Assembly: GCA_963718145.1 (NCBI GenBank)
Contig: CAVQYJ010000004.1
Location: forward strand, 178,583 to 242,582
Reading direction: 5' to 3'
Source: UBA7672 sp963718145
Lineage (GTDB): Bacteria; Pseudomonadota; Alphaproteobacteria; Caulobacterales; Hyphomonadaceae
Length of the DNA stretch: 64,000 nt
Shown here: positions 17,561 to 27,149 of the stretch, piece by piece
Layout: every line of letters begins with the position of its first letter
Position numbering within the stretch: the first letter of the stretch is position 1
Notes under the pieces: generated by a model
What the model saw: only the letters and a program-made list of their open reading frames with translations
Databases searched by the model: none
Told to the model about the DNA's origin: nothing
Program-made: the position numbers and the translations under genes

Positions 17561-18328
17561 ATGAGCGATGCCGACACCACTTCCGCCGCACGCCCGGCCG
17601 ACGTCATCCAGCGTGGCCGCGTCGAGGCGACGCTGCGCGCGGCAGCGAAAGCTCAGCCCAAGAAGATAAAGATAGATGGCCGCACCGCTCTGTGGGGCGG
17701 GATCATTCTGGCTGGCCTGGCGACCCTTTTTCCCATCGTGAACTTTGCGGGGAAGGAGCTGGAAACCTGGACACTGCTGCAGGCGGGCGACGCAAGCGTA
17801 AAGGCGGACCTGGCGCATGGCGGGCCGGCCGGCGCATCGCCTGCCTACCTCGAAATGCTAGCCGAGTTGGGTGTGCAGGACGCAACAAGGAACACCGATG
17901 CCGCCTACGCCGCCGCGCAGCGCGCCGTCAAGGCTGATCCCTCGCGCGCCGGCGCATGGGCGGAACTCGCCTGGCTGGATTATTCGAAGGCGGGCAAGGT
18001 GACCCCCGCGGCGCTCGATGCTCTCGAGCAGTCGATGGACGCCTGTCCCGTCTGCAACCAGGACCTTATCCGCTGGCGGTTCAACTTCGTGCTGGCGAAC
18101 TGGCGCGACGTGCCGGATGACCTTCGTCGCCGCGCCTTCGAACAGGCCGACATCCTGCGCTGGGTTGGCCAGAACCGCGAATTCCTCGGCGAGATGCGGG
18201 TGAAGGCGGAACTCGCCGGCATTCCGTTCGAAGCCTATCGCTCGGCTGTGAAGACGCCGGTGCGGGGCTGGGATCTCGCGCCAACGCCGCAAGCCGTGGC
18301 GGCGGACTTGCTGAGGCCTCGTACCTGA
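17561..18328 (+). CDS. Membrane-anchored helical-repeat protein of the exopolysaccharide region
   Basis: A 255-residue protein with one membrane segment near residues 47-65 (ALWGGIILAGLATLFPIV), so the C-terminal ~190 residues are periplasmic. This part is helical with TPR-like composition (AAQRAVKADPSRAGAWAELA) and one Cys pair, CPVC. Its stop shares a base with the ATG of the ExoA-like glycosyltransferase (TGATG), showing tight coupling. I do not recognise the family. An accessory role in polysaccharide assembly is inferred only from position. Confidence 0.6.
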   Translation: MSDADTTSAARPADVIQRGRVEATLRAAAKAQPKKIKIDGRTALWGGIILAGLATLFPIVNFAGKELETWTLLQAGDASVKADLAHGGPAGASPAYLEMLAELGVQDATRNTDAAYAAAQRAVKADPSRAGAWAELAWLDYSKAGKVTPAALDALEQSMDACPVCNQDLIRWRFNFVLANWRDVPDDLRRRAFEQADILRWVGQNREFLGEMRVKAELAGIPFEAYRSAVKTPVRGWDLAPTPQAVAADLLRPRT

Positions 18329-19365
18329 TGGCCGATACGGCACTCCTTCATGCGGAAACCTCCACGGTTAACGGCGCGCGCCGGGTCGAAGGCGCAGGCG
18401 TGCTGGTGGCGATCCCGACCCTGAACGAGGCCGCGCACATCGAGGCGTGCATCCGCTCGCTGATGAAGGGCGATGCGCGGCTGCTGGAGGCGGACTTCGT
18501 GGTCGCGGACGGCGGCAGCACGGACCGTACGCGGGCGATCGTGAACGACCTGAGCGATGAATTCCCGAACCTCCGCCTGATCGACAATCCGAAGAGGCTG
18601 CAATCGGCGGCTGTCAACCTTGCCGCGCGCACCTGCGGCGGCGGCAAGCGCGTTCTGGTGCGATGCGATGCCCATTCCATTTACCCTGAGAACTTCGTGA
18701 TGGCCGTGGCGGATTCGCTCGTCGGCCGCGACGTTGCCTCGCTGGTCGTGCCGATGGACGCCGTCGGCAAGGGCGGGTTCCAGCTCGCCAACGCCTGGAT
18801 CGTCGATACCCCGCTGGGTTCGGGTGGGTCGGCTCATCGTGGCGGGCGAAAGTCCATGTTTGTCGACCACGGCCATCATGCCGGGTTCGATCTCAAGACC
18901 TTCCTGCGTGTCGGCGGCTATGACGAAACCTTCTCGCACAACGAGGACGCCGAGTTCGACACACGGTTAAGGGCGTCCGGCGGGCGCATCTTCCTTGATG
19001 CGGATATCCGGCTGGCCTATCTGCCGCGCGCCAGGGCCGGCGCTCTGGCCCGGCAGTATTTCAACTACGGCAAGGGCCGCGCGCGAACGATCCTGAAGCA
19101 TCATCAGAAGCCGAAGCTGCGCCAGATGATCCCGCCCGCCACCCTGGCGGCTTGCACTGTGGGTCTGGCGGCTGCGCCGTTTACCGCATGGGGCCTGATC
19201 CTGCCGGGCGGCTATCTCGGCGCTCTGGCGCTGGCGTCCGTCGGCCTTGCGGTCAGGCGCAGGTCGGCGGTCGGGCTTATGGCGGGTCCGGCGTCGGCGA
19301 TCATGCACATGTCGTGGTCGGCCGGGTTCTTCCGGCAGGTCCTGCGCGGGCAGAAGCCAGCCTAG
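18328..19365 (+). CDS. Family 2 glycosyltransferase, ExoA-like
   Basis: A 345-residue membrane-anchored glycosyltransferase. It has the GT2 opening VLVAIPTLNEAAHIEACIRS, the donor motif VVADGGSTDRT, a metal-binding VRCDAHSIYP, and the acceptor/catalytic segment GYDETFSHNEDAEFDTRL. A hydrophobic C-terminal region (two or three segments from ~270) anchors it in the inner membrane. The overall pattern is that of succinoglycan glucosyltransferase ExoA, which adds a glucose to lipid-linked repeat units. The sugar transferred here is not known. It shares CTAG with the convergent gene at its end. Confidence 0.85.
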   Translation: MADTALLHAETSTVNGARRVEGAGVLVAIPTLNEAAHIEACIRSLMKGDARLLEADFVVADGGSTDRTRAIVNDLSDEFPNLRLIDNPKRLQSAAVNLAARTCGGGKRVLVRCDAHSIYPENFVMAVADSLVGRDVASLVVPMDAVGKGGFQLANAWIVDTPLGSGGSAHRGGRKSMFVDHGHHAGFDLKTFLRVGGYDETFSHNEDAEFDTRLRASGGRIFLDADIRLAYLPRARAGALARQYFNYGKGRARTILKHHQKPKLRQMIPPATLAACTVGLAAAPFTAWGLILPGGYLGALALASVGLAVRRRSAVGLMAGPASAIMHMSWSAGFFRQVLRGQKPA

Positions 19366-19730
19366 AAAATCGAGCTCTTCCGCTCGCTCACCTTCATCGC
19401 CGCCCGGTCGTAAAGCATGTCGATCAGCTGCTGCGGGCACTTGTTGTGCATGTCGACGCGGGTCGCGAGGTTATAGTCCTTCAGCACCCGCTTCAGATCG
19501 CCTGGCTTCATCGCGCCGAACACTGAGAGGAAGGCCGCCTTCGACCCGGAGGCGGCCATCTGGTAGGGGTTCGCCACTTCGGCGCGCGTCGAGTCTTCAA
19601 AAACCACATTGCCGCCCAGCGCCTTGACGAGACGCGCCGCCAGTTGGGGATTCGAGCGCACCTCGTTGCGAAGTTCGTCGAAAAACCGGTCGATGTATTC
19701 GACCGGCGTCAGTCCCGTACCTTCTGCCAT
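19362..19730 (-). CDS. Small protein coupled to the ParA-like ATPase
   Basis: A 122-residue soluble protein starting MAEGTGLTPVEYIDRFFDE at 19730, which overlaps the last 22 bases of the upstream parA-like gene, so the two are almost certainly co-translated. It is helical and charged, with a well-formed C-terminal block, FGAMKPGDLKRVLKDYNLA, and a KSSIF end. It is not a ParB: there is no HTH or ParB box. I do not recognise a named family. By position it is the likely regulator, cargo adaptor or effector of the ATPase. Confidence 0.65.
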   Translation of the reverse strand: MAEGTGLTPVEYIDRFFDELRNEVRSNPQLAARLVKALGGNVVFEDSTRAEVANPYQMAASGSKAAFLSVFGAMKPGDLKRVLKDYNLATRVDMHNKCPQQLIDMLYDRAAMKVSERKSSIF

Positions 19731-20629
19731 GTCGAGCCCGTTCGCTGGCTGATGAAATCGGTGAAGCGTTCGGCCAGCCGTCGAACGTCCCCTGTTACGC
19801 CGGCATACTTGCCGCGGAACGTGTTGTAGCTGTCCGGCGCCGCACGATCCATAGCGTTCAGGACATGCACGGACTCCGGGATGACCGGGCCAAACCACCG
19901 ATCTTTCAGATAAATTTCGCGAAGGTCGGAAGCGACCTGCCGGGCGTACTTGGTGTCGCGGAATCGCGTGATCAGCACAAAATTGCGGCTGGGAAGGTCG
20001 GGAGCGATGAATTTTCCGACCCAGTCGGAGAACTGCTTCGTGCCCCAGGTCGACACTGAGTCCGCGATGGTGGGGGTCACGAAAACGTCAGCGAGGGCAA
20101 GGCCAGCTCGCGCGAGAGGCGAAAGGTGGGGAGGGCAGTCGAGCAGGATGATGTCGTAGAGGTTGGTCAGCGGCGCGAAGGCTTCGGCAAAGTACTTCGA
20201 AATCGCGGCCGACAGCGTCGTGGGCGTGCCCGCCTTGGAATACCATTCCTCCTCAAGGCTCAACTCGCGAAGGCGCAGTTGCGGATGAGACGGCAGAGCC
20301 GAGATCCAGCCCTTGCGCTCGTCCTGTTCCTCCGCAACGCGCAGCTCTTCCAGGGTCACGGCGTTGGGCATGATGAATGGCGCAGCGGAAGGCGGCTTGC
20401 CGGCCACGAAGTTCGCCATCACGTGATTGACGCCCTTGCCCTGGTCGGACGCCGCCTGGACGCCGCGTTCCGTCAACAGCATCTGGCTGGAGTTGGCCTG
20501 CGGGTCGAGATCGATGACCAGCACGTTCATGCCGTAATAATGCGCGAGGCCGTCGGCCAGCATGACAGTGGTGGTCGACTTGCCGACACCGCCCTTGAGA
20601 TTTGCAATAGCCGCGATGAGAGCAGGCAT
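19709..20629 (-). CDS. ParA/MinD-family ATPase in the polysaccharide operon
   Basis: A 306-residue deviant-Walker ATPase. The P-loop is KGGVGKST in IAAIANLKGGVGKSTT, the switch region is VIDLDPQANSS and the Walker B is IILLDCPPHLSP, all typical of ParA. There is no N-terminal HTH, so it is of the short ParA/Soj class that positions cargo by dynamic binding to DNA or membrane. It sits 18 bases after the O-antigen polymerase and overlaps the small 122-residue gene. There is no ParB gene or parS-like palindrome nearby, which argues against chromosome segregation and for a role in localising something encoded here. Confidence 0.88.
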   Translation of the reverse strand: MPALIAAIANLKGGVGKSTTTVMLADGLAHYYGMNVLVIDLDPQANSSQMLLTERGVQAASDQGKGVNHVMANFVAGKPPSAAPFIMPNAVTLEELRVAEEQDERKGWISALPSHPQLRLRELSLEEEWYSKAGTPTTLSAAISKYFAEAFAPLTNLYDIILLDCPPHLSPLARAGLALADVFVTPTIADSVSTWGTKQFSDWVGKFIAPDLPSRNFVLITRFRDTKYARQVASDLREIYLKDRWFGPVIPESVHVLNAMDRAAPDSYNTFRGKYAGVTGDVRRLAERFTDFISQRTGSTWQKVRD

Positions 20630-20647
20630 CTTCGAGAGTGGCTCCCG

Positions 20648-21998
20648 TCAAATCGGCTTGTCGGGGCTCCGGGAGCTCGACCTGGTCGTCGCCACTCCGC
20701 ACGCGGCGCCCATGAGGAGCGCGTATACCCAAGTCACGCCCGGCAGGTCGAGTGAGGAATCCGTCACACCCCTGAGGAAAAGGAACGCCCCTGCCGCCAC
20801 GGCAAGACGCAGGAATGTCCGCACCGCGCCTCGCTGTCCCAGGCCGGATATGATCCTGAAGTACATAGCGCCCAGAACGGCCAGCATCAGGGCAAGCCCG
20901 ACCGAGCCGGCCTCGACTAGCCAATGAATAAAGACGTTCTGCGCATCTCCTGGCGCGAGCATGGCCTTGGCGTTGAACAGCGTTGTGGCGCGATCGCCTA
21001 CGGCTCCGGCCGAACCCAGCCCATGCCCTGACAGGGGCTGTTGCAGGAATGCCCCGAGATAGGCTTCCGCGCGCTGGAGGCGGGGCAGATCAGCTCCAAG
21101 GCCGACGCCTGCGGCGATGGTCTCGTCGTGCATCCAGCCGAGCGCGACGCCCCAGGCTGCCAGGGCGATTGCCGCGACGGGCGCAACGCGGCTGGCGAGG
21201 CGGATCGGAAAGCCGCGATGCGAGCGGCTGGAGATTGCGCGTGTGTCCCACCAGGCGTGGAACAGGATGACCGCGGAGGCGAGCATCACGCCGACCTGCG
21301 ATCCCACCAGCACCAGGCAGGTTAGGGCGAAGCCTGTCAGCAGCAGGCCGCCAAGCGCATCGCTCAGCAGGCGCCCGATCATCTCGGCGCGGGCCAGTGC
21401 TTCGGCATCCATCTGCTTCACTACGTGAAGCACGCGGGCGGAGCCGATGAGCGCGAGCAGCCCGAACAGCACCGAAGCCGAGACCGGCGTGTCGAACGCG
21501 TCGGCGATCGAGTGCTGCGCCGGGTCCGGACATCATCAGCGCGACATGTGAGAAGAACATCCAGGCGCAATAGGCGAAGCCCGCCCACACCAGGCCGGCC
21601 CACGCGATGTCGAGCGCGCCGCGCCTGCGGGCGGCGACATAGCCGATGATCCAGACGCTGCCTGCCGAGAACAGCACGGCAAGATCCGGCGCGGCGCGGT
21701 CGATCTGGCCTGCAAGACCGGCGGCGGCCCAGATCCAGATCAGGCCAGCTCCGACCGCCATTCCGAGGGTGACATGGCGCTGCCCGGCGCCGGCGACGGA
21801 AGCGATGGCGGCGCCGACCAGCATCGCGGAAATCACCAGGGCGGACATTGCCTGACCGGCGCCGTAAAGCATCAGCGCAAGCGTCAGCACGGCGATGGCG
21901 ATCAGCGGCGGGACGAAATCTCGGCGGCGCAGCGGCGCGCGCTGGCGAGCCCGGCGGGCGCCCCAGCCGATTGCGGCTTCCGGCGAATTATCGTTCAT
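20648..21998 (-). pseudogene. O-antigen polymerase/ligase (Wzy-like), split by a frameshift
   Basis: One polytopic protein of about 450 residues is encoded in two frames. The N-terminal frame starts MNDNSPEAAIGWGARRA at 21998 and runs to LMMSGPG; the C-terminal frame continues from the equivalent of PAQHSIADAFDTPVSAS through many hydrophobic segments. The last third contains QPLSGHGLGSAGA and GDAQNVFIHWLVEAGSVG, matching the Wzy_C signature of O-antigen ligases and polymerases. The break is near 21520-21530 and one base explains it. As a Wzy-type polymerase it would join lipid-linked repeat units of the first exopolysaccharide in the periplasm. Confidence 0.8.
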
Positions 21999-22077
21999 CC
22001 CGGCGTTTCCAGGCCCAGCGAGTAAGGACGATAGACCGACGCAAGGACGAGTCCATTTCGAGCGCCGGCGAGGCGAT

Positions 22078-23310
22078 CTAGGGTTCGCGTGCTGCGCTCT
22101 TCGAAGCGGCCGGCCCTGCCGAAATTCGCGCGCCGGTTGTGCCGGACTGATGCAGGGTGGAACGGGCCGGACCTGTCGCGTCCCGAAGACTGTCCTCAAT
22201 CAGGGCGGCCAGCTCGCCGCGGTGTTGCACGAACGTGGCTTCCGGCAGGTCGAGAAGGCGCTCGCGCCGGTCCGCGATATCGCGACCGTCGGCAATCAGC
22301 CGCTTCACCAACGCGGCAAGGTTAACCGACAGGTCTTCGTCCGCGGTGAAGCCGATGCCGCGATCGAGGATCCATTTTGCTGTCTGTGTGCCCGAGGGTG
22401 CTATGGGCGGCACCGCGTAGTAGCCGCCCTCGTAGAGCCGGTTCGGCAGCAGCCACACGGAATTGTACCCCGCCTCCATGAAGTCGCCCGCCCACACGAC
22501 GTCGAGGCCGGAATAGATGCGGGAAAGGTCCTCCGGCGCCTTGTAGCGGCCATGGAATTCGACATTCGGCAGGTCTTTGATCTTCTCGTGAAAGTCCGGG
22601 ATTTCCGTCAGTGCAGGCATGCCGTGCATGATGATCCTGACCTGCGGCCCAAACATTCTGGCCAGTCCGAGCAGCAGGCCGAGGCTCCGCGAGCAGCGCA
22701 GCACGCCAATCCAGCCAATTCGAAGGGGGTGTGACGATGCGGGCGCAGGTGGGCTGCGATCCGGGCGCGGACCATAGTCGCCGCCGGCGGCAAGCCGGTT
22801 TTCGATCAGGCTCGGCCGGTATTTGCCCCTGTGGCGAACCTCGAAATGGTTTTCGAGGAAGGCGGGCGAGGACACCACAAGCCTTCGCGTGCGCGCGAGC
22901 AGGGCGCCCTCGATCCGCCTAAAGACCAGACCGATCACGTCTTTCCTGGTTAGCAATCGGTGAACGTCGAGGGATTCGTAGATCACGGGGGTCTTGAGCC
23001 GGGCGTAGCGCTTGGCCAGGAATGCCGTCGCCAGCATGTCCAGGTTCCGGGCGTAGATGACATCTGCTGCGGCCAGTCGGTCCTTGTCCGCTGCAGCCTT
23101 CCTGGCTCCACCGACTATGGATTTGACGCGCTGCACATAGTTGCCGTCAAAGGTGCGGCCGAGATCGACATTTTCCCAGTTAACGGCGACGTCATCGCGG
23201 CGTCGCATCATGTAGCCTATGATGCTTAGGCCATCGTCCCGGAACCCCTGCACGCGGCGGCGGACTGCGGCGTCGGCGGCGTCGTGACCGAAGAAGGCAA
23301 TTCGTGTCAT
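22078..23310 (-). CDS. GT-B-fold glycosyltransferase (GT4-like)
   Basis: A 410-residue cytoplasmic glycosyltransferase and first gene of the minus-strand polysaccharide operon. The N-terminal half (RIAFFGHDAADAAVRRRV, ADVIYARNLDMLATA) and the C-terminal half (RIGWIGVLRCSRSLGLL, NVEFHGRYKAPEDLSRIY) fit the two Rossmann-like domains of GT-B enzymes. In GT4 enzymes an E-x7-E motif binds the donor; here the equivalent NRLYEGGYYAVPPIA shows one Glu clearly. The sugar specificity is unknown. Its start is 262 bases from the divergent phosphatase gene, where the promoters must lie. Confidence 0.8.
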   Translation of the reverse strand: MTRIAFFGHDAADAAVRRRVQGFRDDGLSIIGYMMRRRDDVAVNWENVDLGRTFDGNYVQRVKSIVGGARKAAADKDRLAAADVIYARNLDMLATAFLAKRYARLKTPVIYESLDVHRLLTRKDVIGLVFRRIEGALLARTRRLVVSSPAFLENHFEVRHRGKYRPSLIENRLAAGGDYGPRPDRSPPAPASSHPLRIGWIGVLRCSRSLGLLLGLARMFGPQVRIIMHGMPALTEIPDFHEKIKDLPNVEFHGRYKAPEDLSRIYSGLDVVWAGDFMEAGYNSVWLLPNRLYEGGYYAVPPIAPSGTQTAKWILDRGIGFTADEDLSVNLAALVKRLIADGRDIADRRERLLDLPEATFVQHRGELAALIEDSLRDATGPARSTLHQSGTTGARISAGPAASKSAAREP

Positions 23311-23572
23311 GGACGAAATTTGTGCAAACCGCGGACCGGAGGGTCAGAGTGAGGCAATCAAGTCGCAAACTGCATTAACCCTGCACGTTACAGGCGAAGT
23401 GTTTTCCACAACGCCTCTCGGCGTAGCAGAATGCGTCACAGGTTATGACCGTCGCCGCGCGAGTTGGCTTCGGCATTGCTAGGGGAGTGCGGCTGAGGCC
23501 GACCTGAGGGTACGCGCTTCGCAACATGGCCTATTTGAGACGCTTGGTCCGGCAAAGGAGTATTCCGGGACG

Positions 23573-24487
23573 ATGGCGCAACTGCGCATCCTTGAGGCCC
23601 TTGGAGGGCTCGCAAAGGGAACGGGCGACGCCTTTGGCGGCGCGGGCCGGTCCATTGTGCGCGCCTTCGGCGGCAAGGACGAGGAGCGTTTGCCGAAACC
23701 CGTCAAGATCAGCGGACCCCCGGCGCGCGTTCCGGCTGGGCGCCGCGTTTACGCCGTGGGCGACATCCATGGCCGCGCCGACCTGCTGCTGCGCCTTGTT
23801 GACGACCTGCTCGAGGATTCACGGCGCGGCGAATACGAAGGCCGGCCGATCCTGATCTTCCTCGGCGACTATGTCGATCGCGGGTTTCAGTCGAAGGATG
23901 TGATCGACATCCTGCTGAGCAGCGCCCTGTCTCCGTTCGAAACATACTTCCTCAAGGGCAATCACGAGCAGGCGATGCTCCAGTTCCTGGGCGACCCGGG
24001 GATCGGGCCGCGCTGGACACAGTTCGGCGGAGCCGAAACGCTTGTGTCCTACGGCGTCAAGCCGCCGCGCACCCAGACCAGCGTCGATGAATGGCGCGCA
24101 GCCTGCGACGAGCTGCATAGGGTGATCCCGCCGGAGCACGTCCACTTCCTCAACAGTCTCGATCTCTCCGTGCGCATCGGCGATTATGTGTTCGTTCATG
24201 CCGGCGTTCGTCCAGGCGTTCCGCTCGAGGCTCAGGCCGAGCAGGACCTGCTCTGGATCCGCGAAGAGTTCCTGATGGACCGCCGCCCGCTCGGCGCCGT
24301 GATCGTTCATGGCCACACGCCCGCGGCGCGCCCGTTCCGTGACGGCCGCCGCATCGGCCTCGATACCGGGGCCTATCTCAGCGGAAAACTGACCGCGGCC
24401 CGATTTGAGCATGAGACCGTCGAGTTCATCACCACGGGTCCGCGGATCGAGGCTGCTGCTGTGCCCGTTGCCGCCGCCCGGGGCTAA
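23573..24487 (+). CDS. PPP-family metallophosphatase of the exopolysaccharide operon
   Basis: A 304-residue calcineurin-like phosphatase of the PPP (serine/threonine) type. The metal-binding motifs are all present: GDIHGRADLL, GDYVDRGFQS, GNHEQAML, VFVHAGVRPG and VHGHTPA. The first ~45 residues are extra to the core. It is the first gene of an operon with a Wza-like protein, beta-barrel and BY-kinase. No low-molecular-weight tyrosine phosphatase (Wzb) is seen in the cluster, so this enzyme is a candidate to reverse phosphorylation of the tyrosine kinase; that is inference. An AAAGGAG ribosome-binding site precedes the ATG. Confidence 0.88.
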   Translation: MAQLRILEALGGLAKGTGDAFGGAGRSIVRAFGGKDEERLPKPVKISGPPARVPAGRRVYAVGDIHGRADLLLRLVDDLLEDSRRGEYEGRPILIFLGDYVDRGFQSKDVIDILLSSALSPFETYFLKGNHEQAMLQFLGDPGIGPRWTQFGGAETLVSYGVKPPRTQTSVDEWRAACDELHRVIPPEHVHFLNSLDLSVRIGDYVFVHAGVRPGVPLEAQAEQDLLWIREEFLMDRRPLGAVIVHGHTPAARPFRDGRRIGLDTGAYLSGKLTAARFEHETVEFITTGPRIEAAAVPVAAARG

Positions 24488-24499
24488 CGGGAGGTCTCG

Positions 24500-25078
24500 A
24501 TGAAGGCGCTCAAGGCAGCGGTTTTCGCGATCATCGGCGTGGCGGCGTGCGTTGCCGCGGCTTGCTCGACCGGTCCTGCCGCCGCGAGCCCGCAACAGCA
24601 ACAGTCGACCGGCAGCCTGGACGGGTACCGTCTCGGCACAGGTGACGAGATCAAGGTTACCGTATTCGACGAGCCTGACCTGTCCGGCGCCTTCATCGTG
24701 GACGGTCAGGGCGCCATCACGATGAACCTGATCGACCAGATCATGGTGAAGAACCTCACGCGCAGCGAAGCGCAGGCCCTGATCCAGGCGAAGTTCAGGG
24801 AAGGCCGTTACCTGCGCGATCCGCGCGTCACGGTCGAGATGACCAAGGGCCGCCCCTTTTACATCACCGGCGAAGTCAACAAGGCAGGCGAGTATCCGTT
24901 CACCGCCGGCCTCACCGTGATCAACGCCATCGCCGCCGCCGGCGACTTCACCTACCGCGCGGACAGGAAGAAGATCATGGTCACCGGCGCGGATGGCGTC
25001 GAGAAGGAAGTCGTCCTCACGCCCACCACGCCGATCCACCCCGGCGACCGCATCCGCGTGCGCGAGCGCTTCTTCTAG
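24500..25078 (+). CDS. Polysaccharide export protein (short Wza-like)
   Basis: A 192-residue exported protein beginning with a hydrophobic signal and a likely lipid-attachment Cys (VAAAC). It has the polysaccharide-export domain (YRLGTGDEIKVTVFDEPDLS) and one SLBB domain (FYITGEVNKAGEYPFTAG). It is short for Wza, lacking the C-terminal amphipathic outer-membrane helix, and resembles the ExoF/periplasmic type that works with a separate outer-membrane barrel; a barrel is encoded two genes downstream. It starts 12 bases after the phosphatase. Confidence 0.9.
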   Translation: MKALKAAVFAIIGVAACVAAACSTGPAAASPQQQQSTGSLDGYRLGTGDEIKVTVFDEPDLSGAFIVDGQGAITMNLIDQIMVKNLTRSEAQALIQAKFREGRYLRDPRVTVEMTKGRPFYITGEVNKAGEYPFTAGLTVINAIAAAGDFTYRADRKKIMVTGADGVEKEVVLTPTTPIHPGDRIRVRERFF

Positions 25079-25208
25079 GGTTCATCCGCGACCCGGCCAG
25101 GTTCGACGCGGTGCGCGAACGGGCGCCCTTCTTGCACCTCCCGCAGGGGGAATCGCCTTGACCCTGATCGCGCTCTCTCTAGGAGAAACGCCCGTGCTGG
25201 GGAGCCAA

Positions 25209-25643
25209 ATGGAGCGACCTCTGCGCCTCGTTGTTGTCGCCGCCGGCGTCATGCTGGTCGCCGCGCCCGCCCTGGGGCAGGGCGCCAAGACGCTCGCAGC
25301 CGACTTGCGCAAGGACGTCCCGTGCTCGTCAGGCGCCATGAGCGCACTGGAAGCCGCGATCACCAGATCCGAGGCGCCAACAGCAGACATCGCCGCTGCG
25401 CTGGACACAGTCGCCGCCGACCCGGACGCCTGCCAGCCGCTGCATGACGCCGCGATCGGCCTCGCCATCAGCCGCGCCGGACCGGCCGTCGGCGACGACA
25501 CCAGCGATGACAGGATTGCCGCCGCCTCCCGGAGCATCGTCGCGCAGACACTGGCCGAAGCCGAACGGCGCGCCGCCAACCTGAAATTCGAAGTCGGGCC
25601 CCCGCCCCCAAACCTGACCAAAGGAAGGAATCCGGGCCTCTAG
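25209..25643 (+). CDS. Small exported hypothetical protein
   Basis: A 144-residue protein with a signal peptide ending APALGQG. The ATG at 25209 is preferred because GGGGAG lies six bases upstream. The mature part is Ala/Asp-rich with two cysteines (VPCSSG, DACQPL) that could form one disulfide and ends in a Pro-rich tail (VGPPPPNLTKG). I do not recognise the family. It lies between the export protein and the beta-barrel in the operon, suggesting a periplasmic accessory role. Confidence 0.6.
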   Translation: MERPLRLVVVAAGVMLVAAPALGQGAKTLAADLRKDVPCSSGAMSALEAAITRSEAPTADIAAALDTVAADPDACQPLHDAAIGLAISRAGPAVGDDTSDDRIAAASRSIVAQTLAEAERRAANLKFEVGPPPPNLTKGRNPGL

Positions 25644-25805
25644 CCGGCCGGTCCCTGCAGATGGCCGGCGACCGTGACCCGGCGATCCTAGACGGGCAGA
25701 CAGCCGCCCCTAGTGTTCGCGCCATTATCCCTGACGGCGCCGCGACAGCGGCCCCGATCTTGCTACCCCGCCTGGTTGAGCAGCCTGGCCTGAAAAGGAA
25801 ATCCC

Positions 25806-27089
25806 ATGAAGTTCGGTCTCAAGCAAATTGCACTGTCTTCCGTCATGGCTTCGGCTTTCGTCGGCGTTGTTGCGCCGGCGGCCAGCGCCCAGCAGGGTGA
25901 CAACCCCTTCCTCCGTGGCCGCTACGCCTCCGTGGGCGAACGTCGCCAGGATGGCTATGATCCGCTGCCGACCCGCGCTGGCGCCTTCGAGGTCCAGTCA
26001 AGCCTCGGCGTCAGCGCCGAATACAACGACAACCTCTTCGCCGAGCGCACCGGCCCGGATGACGACACGATCGTGCGCATCCAGCCGGACATTGAAGCCC
26101 GCTCGACCTGGTCCACGCACCAGCTCAACGCCGGTCTCTCCATCGGCCATGACGAGTACATCGCCAACGACGAAGAGACCGTCACCAACTATAACGGCTA
26201 TGTCGGCGGCCGCCTCGACGTCCAGCGCAGCTTCCAGCTCACTGGCCGCGTCAATGCCGCCCATGTCACCGAGCCGCGCTACGAGCCCGCGGGCAACCAG
26301 GTCGGCGCCACCGAGCCGGCGCAGTATGACCGCCTCGGCTTCAACGCGGGCGCCGCCTATCGCAATGGCCGTGTCCAGATCGAAGGCAGCGGCGGCGTCG
26401 TCTCCGACGACTTCAACACCTTCTACAACATCCGCGACGTGAGCGAGACGTTCTTCACCGGCCGCGGCTCCTACGCCGTGTCGCCGGACGTCTCGTTCTT
26501 CGTGCAGGGCCGCACCGCCGAGCAGGACTACGACAATCCTGGCACGCTGCTGGATCCGAACCGCGACGGCAAACGCACGTCGGTCCAGGTCGGCACGAGC
26601 TTCGAACTGCAGTCGCCGTTCCGCGGCGAGATCGCGATCGGTTCGATCAAGGAAGAGAAGGACAACCCGGCGCTCAACGACGTCGATGGCCTCTCCGCCG
26701 ACGCCAAGCTGGAGTGGTTCCTGACGCAGCTGACGACCGTCACGTTCCGCGCCAACAGCGGCGTGTTCGATCCGGGCATCCGCGCGGCGGCCTCGGCCAA
26801 GAACACGAATTTCGGCGTGCGGGTCGATCACGAGCTGCGCCGCAACATCGTGCTGTTCGGCGATGCAGGTTTCGGCAAGTACGAATTCGACGGTTTCGCC
26901 GCGAACTACAACCGCGAGGACAAGTTCTCCGATTTCGCCGTTGGCGGCGCCTACAAGCTCAACCGGCACGCACGATTCGAGATTGAATACCGGCTGCACA
27001 AGCAGGACTCGAGCGGCGTGAACGCCGATCCGACCCGCCAGGACGTCGACCAGAACATCATCAGCGCGGGCTTCAGGGTTTATCCCTGA
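25806..27089 (+). CDS. Outer-membrane beta-barrel protein of the exopolysaccharide operon
   Basis: A 427-residue exported protein with signal ending ASAQQ and a long series of amphipathic strands, with the outer-membrane-type ending IISAGFRVYP. The composition and repeated turns (ATEPAQYDRLGFNAGA, GDAGFGKYEFDGF) resemble the BBP2_2-type barrels found with Wza-like proteins in alphaproteobacterial polysaccharide clusters. It probably provides the outer-membrane exit for the polymer, replacing the missing Wza C-terminal helix. Preceded by AAAAGGAA about six bases before the ATG. Confidence 0.8.
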   Translation: MKFGLKQIALSSVMASAFVGVVAPAASAQQGDNPFLRGRYASVGERRQDGYDPLPTRAGAFEVQSSLGVSAEYNDNLFAERTGPDDDTIVRIQPDIEARSTWSTHQLNAGLSIGHDEYIANDEETVTNYNGYVGGRLDVQRSFQLTGRVNAAHVTEPRYEPAGNQVGATEPAQYDRLGFNAGAAYRNGRVQIEGSGGVVSDDFNTFYNIRDVSETFFTGRGSYAVSPDVSFFVQGRTAEQDYDNPGTLLDPNRDGKRTSVQVGTSFELQSPFRGEIAIGSIKEEKDNPALNDVDGLSADAKLEWFLTQLTTVTFRANSGVFDPGIRAAASAKNTNFGVRVDHELRRNIVLFGDAGFGKYEFDGFAANYNREDKFSDFAVGGAYKLNRHARFEIEYRLHKQDSSGVNADPTRQDVDQNIISAGFRVYP

Positions 27090-27149
27090 GGCCCGTAGCC
27101 TCTCCCGGGACCTCCCCGCCCCGGCCAGAAAAAGACAAGTGAGTTCGGA

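Noticed and set aside
19709..20629. Chromosome or plasmid partition locus
   Set aside because: No ParB gene, parS palindromes or replication genes are nearby, and the neighbours are polysaccharide genes.
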